9,233 nt of DNA from RBG-16-66-20 sp049651845 (GTDB lineage: Bacteria > Pseudomonadota > Gammaproteobacteria > Burkholderiales > SG8-39), in assembly GCA_049651845.1 (NCBI GenBank), contig JBASCW010000147.1, positions 1 through 9,233 on the forward strand. The letters run 5' to 3'. Made by a program: the position numbers and the translations under genes. This document shows, one piece after another, positions 7,015 to 9,233 of this stretch. The notes under the pieces were generated by a model. The model was not told where the DNA came from. It did not search any database and saw only the letters and a program-made list of their open reading frames with translations. How positions within the stretch are numbered: the first letter of the stretch is position 1; every line of letters begins with the position of its first letter.

Positions 7015-8094
7015 TTACTTTCTTACGTCTTGACTGCCGGCAAGCGTGACGAGAGATCCCGGCCCGATCTTCTGCGTGCCCTCGGTGACCACGAGATCGC
7101 CGCCCGCGATGCCCTTGACGATCTCGACCTCGCCGACCTTGCGCGCGCCGGTCTGCACCTTCACCAGCTCGGCCTTGCTACCGTCCGGCCCTGCCAGCAC
7201 GCGGTACACGAAGAGCTCCTGGCCGCGCGGCACGATCGCCGACTCGGGCACCCAGACCGCCTTGTCGCGCACGCCGAGCTGAAGCTGCACGCGCCCGAAC
7301 ATCCCCGGCCTGAGCCTGAGTTCCGCGTTCGCCACTCGCGCGCGCAGCAGCACCGTGCGCGTCTGCTCGTCCACGCCGGGCTCGATCGCGTAGACGCTGC
7401 CGGCGAAACCCTTGCCCGGGTAGGCGTCCACGAGCACCGTCAACTGCTGCCCGTGCTTGAGGCGCGCCACGTAGGCCTCGGGCACGCGGAAGTCGAGCTT
7501 GAGCTGGTCGATCTTCTCCAGGCGCGCGATGTCGGTGCCGGCCGCGACGTACTGGCCTTCGCTCACCTGGCGCAGTCCGGCGACGCCCGGGAACGCAGCG
7601 CGCATCTCGGTCTTGGCGAGGCGCGCCTCGTCCTCGGCGAGCTTGGCGCGCGCGCGCGCGAGCGCCGTCTTCTGGTCGTCCAGGCCCTGCGCGCTGATGA
7701 AGCCCTTCTGGCGCAGGTCCTCGGCGCGCTCGAGCTTCTGCTCCTCGAGCCTCAGTTGCGCGCGGCTGGAGGCGGCCACGGCCGCGAGCTCGGACTGGTC
7801 GAGCTTCACCAGCAGCGCGCCGCGCGCCACCGACTGGCCTTCGTTGAAGCGGATCTCGGCCACGCGGCCGGCGATCTCGGGCCGGACGGTCACCGCCTCG
7901 TCGGCGCGCAGCGTGCCGACCGCGCCCGCCTCGTCGAGCGCCGCGGCGATCTTCGCAGCTGCCGCCTTCACCGCCATCGCCGGCGGCGGACCGCCTTTCA
8001 CCGCGGCGGCACCGCGGTCCTTTGCAGGTGCCTGGGCCTGCACCGCGCAGGACAACACCGCGGCCAGGAATGCCGGAAGGATCGCTATGCGCAT
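7015..8094 (-). CDS. RND efflux periplasmic adaptor (membrane fusion protein)
   Basis: This 359-residue AcrA/MexA-like protein bridges the RND pump and an outer-membrane channel. An export signal (1-20, cleavage probably after AVQA) contains LSC, but VLSC is a poor lipobox, so a soluble rather than lipid-anchored form is likelier. A low-complexity Ala/Pro linker (22-50) follows. The first lipoyl half-motif is about 66-100 (VRPEIAGRVAEIRFNEGQSVARGALLVKLD). A short coiled-coil hairpin spans 101-160 and the second lipoyl half about 161-195 (FPGVAGLRQVSEGQYVAAGTDIARLE). The beta-barrel contains VDEQTRTVLLRARVANAELRLRPGMFGRV (241-269), the classic family signature. The membrane-proximal domain (WVPESAIV, VVTEGTQKIGPGSLV) ends the protein. 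No ribosome-binding site precedes ATG 8094 and a TAAAAT box at 8108-8113 would give a leader of about 7 nt. No channel gene follows the pump. Confidence 0.94.
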   Translation of the reverse strand: MRIAILPAFLAAVLSCAVQAQAPAKDRGAAAVKGGPPPAMAVKAAAAKIAAALDEAGAVGTLRADEAVTVRPEIAGRVAEIRFNEGQSVARGALLVKLDQSELAAVAASSRAQLRLEEQKLERAEDLRQKGFISAQGLDDQKTALARARAKLAEDEARLAKTEMRAAFPGVAGLRQVSEGQYVAAGTDIARLEKIDQLKLDFRVPEAYVARLKHGQQLTVLVDAYPGKGFAGSVYAIEPGVDEQTRTVLLRARVANAELRLRPGMFGRVQLQLGVRDKAVWVPESAIVPRGQELFVYRVLAGPDGSKAELVKVQTGARKVGEVEIVKGIAGGDLVVTEGTQKIGPGSLVTLAGSQDVRK

Positions 8095-8132
8095 GAGGAG
8101 AATGTGGATTTTACTGGAATCGGCTGCCGCAA

Positions 8133-8146
8133 TTGACTCAGATCAA
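8133..8146. promoter_or_regulatory. FNR/ANR-type binding site
   Basis: TTGAC-TCAG-ATCAA matches the FNR/ANR consensus TTGAT-N4-ATCAA at nine of ten half-site bases. These regulators are oxygen-sensing iron-sulfur proteins of the CRP family that activate genes when oxygen falls. The centre (8139.5) lies 57 bp upstream of the universal stress protein ATG. With a class II geometry (-41.5) transcription would start near 8181, just ahead of the strong ribosome-binding site. Anr-dependent control of universal stress protein genes is established in Pseudomonas aeruginosa. Effects on the divergent efflux operon are possible but not implied by the spacing. Confidence 0.7.
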
Positions 8147-8185
8147 AGGGTTTCGCTCGGCCGGATTTACGCTCACAGCAACAAG

Positions 8186-8192
8186 AAGGAGG
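8186..8192 (+). promoter_or_regulatory. Strong ribosome-binding site of the stress protein gene
   Basis: AAGGAGG lies 4 nt before ATG 8197. It is the only near-perfect Shine-Dalgarno sequence in the window, suggesting high-level translation once the gene is induced, and it fixes the start codon. Confidence 0.85.
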
Positions 8193-8196
8193 TTTC

Positions 8197-8643
8197 ATGT
8201 ACTCGCACATTCTCGTATGCACCGACGGGTCGAAGCTGGCGCAGAAGGCGATCAAGGCGGCGGCGAGCCTTGCGCGCGCGCTCGACGCGCGCCTCACGGG
8301 CATCTATGTCGGCGCGCCGTACGTGGCACCGGTCTACAGCGAAGGCATGATCTACGCGGCCATCACCACGCGCGCGCAATACGACCAGGCGGTGAAGCGC
8401 GCCGGCCGCAAGGCGCTCGACGCGGTGAGCGCGGCCGCGCGGGCCGCCGGCATCAAGGCCGACACCTTGGTGGTCACCTCGAACACGCCGTGGCAGGGCA
8501 TCCTCAAGGTCGCGCAGTCCAGGCGCTGCGACCTCGTCGTCATGGCCTCGCACGGCCGGCGCGGCCTCGCCGGCCTGCTGCTCGGCAGCGAGACGGTCAA
8601 GGTGCTGACGCATTCCAAAGTCCCCGTGCTGGTGTGCCGATGA
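8197..8643 (+). CDS. Universal stress protein (UspA family)
   Basis: The 148 residues form a single cytosolic Usp domain of normal length. Strand 1 with the adenine-contacting Asp10 is ILVCTDGS. The ATP-binding loop is ASHGRRGLAGLLLGSET (117-133): it keeps Gly120 and Gly130-Ser131 of the G-2x-G-9x-G-S/T motif, with Ala for the first Gly, a common variant. The ending HSKVPVLVCR is typical. ATP-binding Usp proteins aid survival under starvation, redox or oxygen-limitation stress; the direct biochemical role is often unclear. Expression is probably induced at low oxygen through the FNR/ANR-type box 50 bp upstream. The stop overlaps the start of the zinc-finger gene (ATGA), so the two are translated together. 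Confidence 0.95.
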   Translation: MYSHILVCTDGSKLAQKAIKAAASLARALDARLTGIYVGAPYVAPVYSEGMIYAAITTRAQYDQAVKRAGRKALDAVSAAARAAGIKADTLVVTSNTPWQGILKVAQSRRCDLVVMASHGRRGLAGLLLGSETVKVLTHSKVPVLVCR

Positions 8644-8951
8644 ATCCGGGCCACATGCACTACTTCACCATCGAGCAGCGCGAATCGCTGCAGCGCCAGC
8701 TCGAGGCGCGCGCCGCCGAGCTGCGCGCCGCCTTCGCCACCGAACCCGAGACCGAGGACGAGATCGCCGAGCGCGAGCGCGAGCGGCGCGAGCTCGCCTA
8801 CGTCGAGGCCTCGCTCAAGCGCCTGCACGAGCCCGAGTTCGGGCTGTGCAGCGATTGCGGCGTGGAGATCCCCTACGCGCGCCTGCAGGCCAACCCGATC
8901 GCCGTGCGCTGCCTCGCCTGCCAGCGCAGCCACGAGGGCGCCACCGCCTAG
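8640..8951 (+). CDS. DksA/TraR-type C4 zinc-finger protein
   Basis: This small cytosolic protein (103 residues) has a helical, highly charged N-terminal half (about 11-62, rich in Glu/Arg, coiled-coil-like) and a C-terminal zinc finger CSDC...CLAC (Cys70, Cys73, Cys91, Cys94), followed by QRSHEG. The region GLCSDCGVEIPYARLQANPIAVRCLACQ closely follows the DksA/TraR family, whose members enter the RNA polymerase secondary channel and adjust transcription. It is shorter than DksA (about 150) and longer than TraR (about 73), and I do not see a clear DxxDxA tip motif, so activity on polymerase is uncertain. ATG 8640 overlaps the stress protein stop and lacks a Shine-Dalgarno, fitting translational coupling. 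Met6 (8655) is an alternative start. Co-expression suggests a regulatory arm of the same stress response (inference). Confidence 0.9.
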   Translation: MNPGHMHYFTIEQRESLQRQLEARAAELRAAFATEPETEDEIAERERERRELAYVEASLKRLHEPEFGLCSDCGVEIPYARLQANPIAVRCLACQRSHEGATA

Positions 8952-8954
8952 CGC

Positions 8955-9233
8955 TCAGCCGCGCGCGATCCAGTGCGCGTCGTTCGCCAGGGCGCGCAGC
9001 GCGCGCGCGCTGTGCGCGCCCTGCTTTTCGGCCTGCGCGAGCAGCACCAGCATGAGCTGCGCGCTCGCGTATGCGTCGGCGAGCGCGTCGTGCCGCGCTG
9101 GGCAGTCGATGCCGAACGCCGCCAGCCAGTCGTCGAGCGCGTGCGTGCGCACCGCCAGCGCCGGGTTGAGCGCGGCCGCGAGCGGCGCGAGGTCGAGCCA
9201 GCGCCCGGGCGCGAGCTTCGCGCCGCCCTCCCG
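8955..9233 (-). CDS. DnaQ-like 3'-5' exonuclease, C-terminal part
   Basis: The frame enters from the right edge and ends with TGA at 8955-8957; 92 residues are visible. RHDALADAYASAQLML matches the ExoIII motif of DEDDh exonucleases, giving the catalytic His and the last metal-binding Asp. WLDLAPLAAALNP and LDDWLAAFGI before it are the usual helices of stand-alone proteobacterial exonucleases related to DNA polymerase III epsilon. Exo I and Exo II (DxE and the middle Asp) lie outside the window, so activity cannot be confirmed. An ATG-started reading from 9152 would cut the domain and is not the true start. The gene converges on the zinc-finger gene with 3 bp between stops, and its coding sequence contains a strong GC hairpin (8988-9023). 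Confidence 0.85.
   Translation of the reverse strand, partial: REGGAKLAPGRWLDLAPLAAALNPALAVRTHALDDWLAAFGIDCPARHDALADAYASAQLMLVLLAQAEKQGAHSARALRALANDAHWIARG
8988..9028 (+). terminator. Candidate intrinsic terminator of the stress operon, inside the opposite gene
   Basis: A perfect 11-bp inverted repeat, CAGGGCGCGCA (8988-8998) and TGCGCGCCCTG (9013-9023), encloses a GC-alternating spacer and is followed by CTTTT on the plus strand. It starts 36 bp after the zinc-finger stop codon. The T-run is short (four), and GC-rich coding DNA makes such repeats easily, so it may be fortuitous. The next convergent gene leaves no other room for a terminator. Confidence 0.35.

Larger units (their letters stand above)
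8095..8196. promoter_or_regulatory. Divergent promoter region, efflux operon / stress operon
   Basis: These 102 bp separate the adaptor gene (minus) from the universal stress protein gene (plus) and hold the FNR/ANR-type box described separately. On the minus strand TAAAAT (8108-8113) is a plausible -10 box. The box centre would then sit near -38.5 from the predicted start, slightly off the ideal -41.5. On the plus strand TACGCT (8168-8173) is a weak -10 box at nearly the spacing expected for an activator bound at -41.5. No clear -35 hexamer is visible on either strand, consistent with activator dependence on the plus side. Confidence 0.45.

Noticed and set aside
7646..7660. 15-nt alternating GC run in the adaptor gene
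   Set aside because: It encodes ARARA in the coiled-coil hairpin and is expected from Ala/Arg codons at high GC; there is no evidence of a Z-DNA role or repeat array.
8037..8094. Lipoprotein signal in the adaptor (LSC near residue 16)
   Set aside because: V-L-S-C departs from the lipobox at -3 and -2, while AVQA-QA is a good signal peptidase I site. A lipid anchor is not supported.
4255..8136. Very long plus-strand open frame (1293 codons) opposite the pump and adaptor genes
   Set aside because: Its product is His/Arg/Ala/Glu-rich with no domain and mirrors GC-rich codon bias on the other strand. The minus-strand proteins are unmistakable family members.
1..9233. CRISPR arrays, insertion sequences, tRNA genes, toxin-antitoxin or phage modules
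   Set aside because: I found no regularly spaced repeats, transposase motifs, tRNA-like cloverleaf or typical module genes on either strand.

Overview
The window is GC-rich, almost fully coding and typical of a Gram-negative proteobacterium. It has a periplasmic adaptor plus an RND inner-membrane pump, Sec signal peptides, an FNR/ANR-type operator, a DksA/TraR zinc-finger protein and a DnaQ-like exonuclease with an HDALADA motif. A high-GC betaproteobacterium (Burkholderiales-like) is my best guess, inferred from protein style and codon use only. I see no tRNA, rRNA, insertion sequence, CRISPR array or phage gene.

Left block (1-2972, all minus strand; transcription runs right to left). A short-chain dehydrogenase/reductase (2262-2972), a small single-domain cupin (1874-2248), an acyl-CoA dehydrogenase (733-1872) and a secreted Sel1-like repeat protein (118-720) are packed with gaps of 13, 1 and 12 bp, so they form one probable operon. 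A 76-bp gap with a strong imperfect palindrome (56-77) separates them from the first 13 codons of another minus-strand gene cut by the window edge. Divergent from the SDR, across only 39 bp, lies a PhyH-family Fe(II)/2-oxoglutarate dioxygenase (3012-3926, plus). SDR, ACAD and PhyH together suggest acyl-CoA or branched lipid/terpenoid catabolism. The substrate cannot be read from the sequence.

Middle block (3940-8094, minus). This is a two-gene tripartite-efflux operon: a periplasmic adaptor (7015-8094) followed without a gap (TAAATG) by a 1024-residue HAE-1 RND pump (3940-7014). No outer-membrane channel gene accompanies it. The pump gene converges on the dioxygenase gene with 13 bp between stop codons.

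Right block (8095-9233). A 102-bp divergent intergenic region holds a near-consensus FNR/ANR box (8133-8146), suitably placed for a class II promoter of a universal stress protein gene (8197-8643, plus). That gene overlaps, through ATGA, a 103-residue DksA/TraR-type C4 zinc-finger protein (8640-8951). The pair looks like an oxygen-responsive stress unit. It converges, 3 bp apart, on the C-terminal part of a DEDDh exonuclease gene (8955 to the edge, minus). A GC-rich 11-bp stem followed by four T lies inside the exonuclease gene and may terminate the stress operon.

No stretch over 300 bases lacks a gene. I found no clearly novel multi-gene system. The most worthwhile leads are the FNR-box stress unit shared with an efflux promoter, the PhyH/SDR/cupin/ACAD cluster, the non-canonical catalytic base of the ACAD, the palindrome at 56-77 and the patchy codon usage confined to the left operon.
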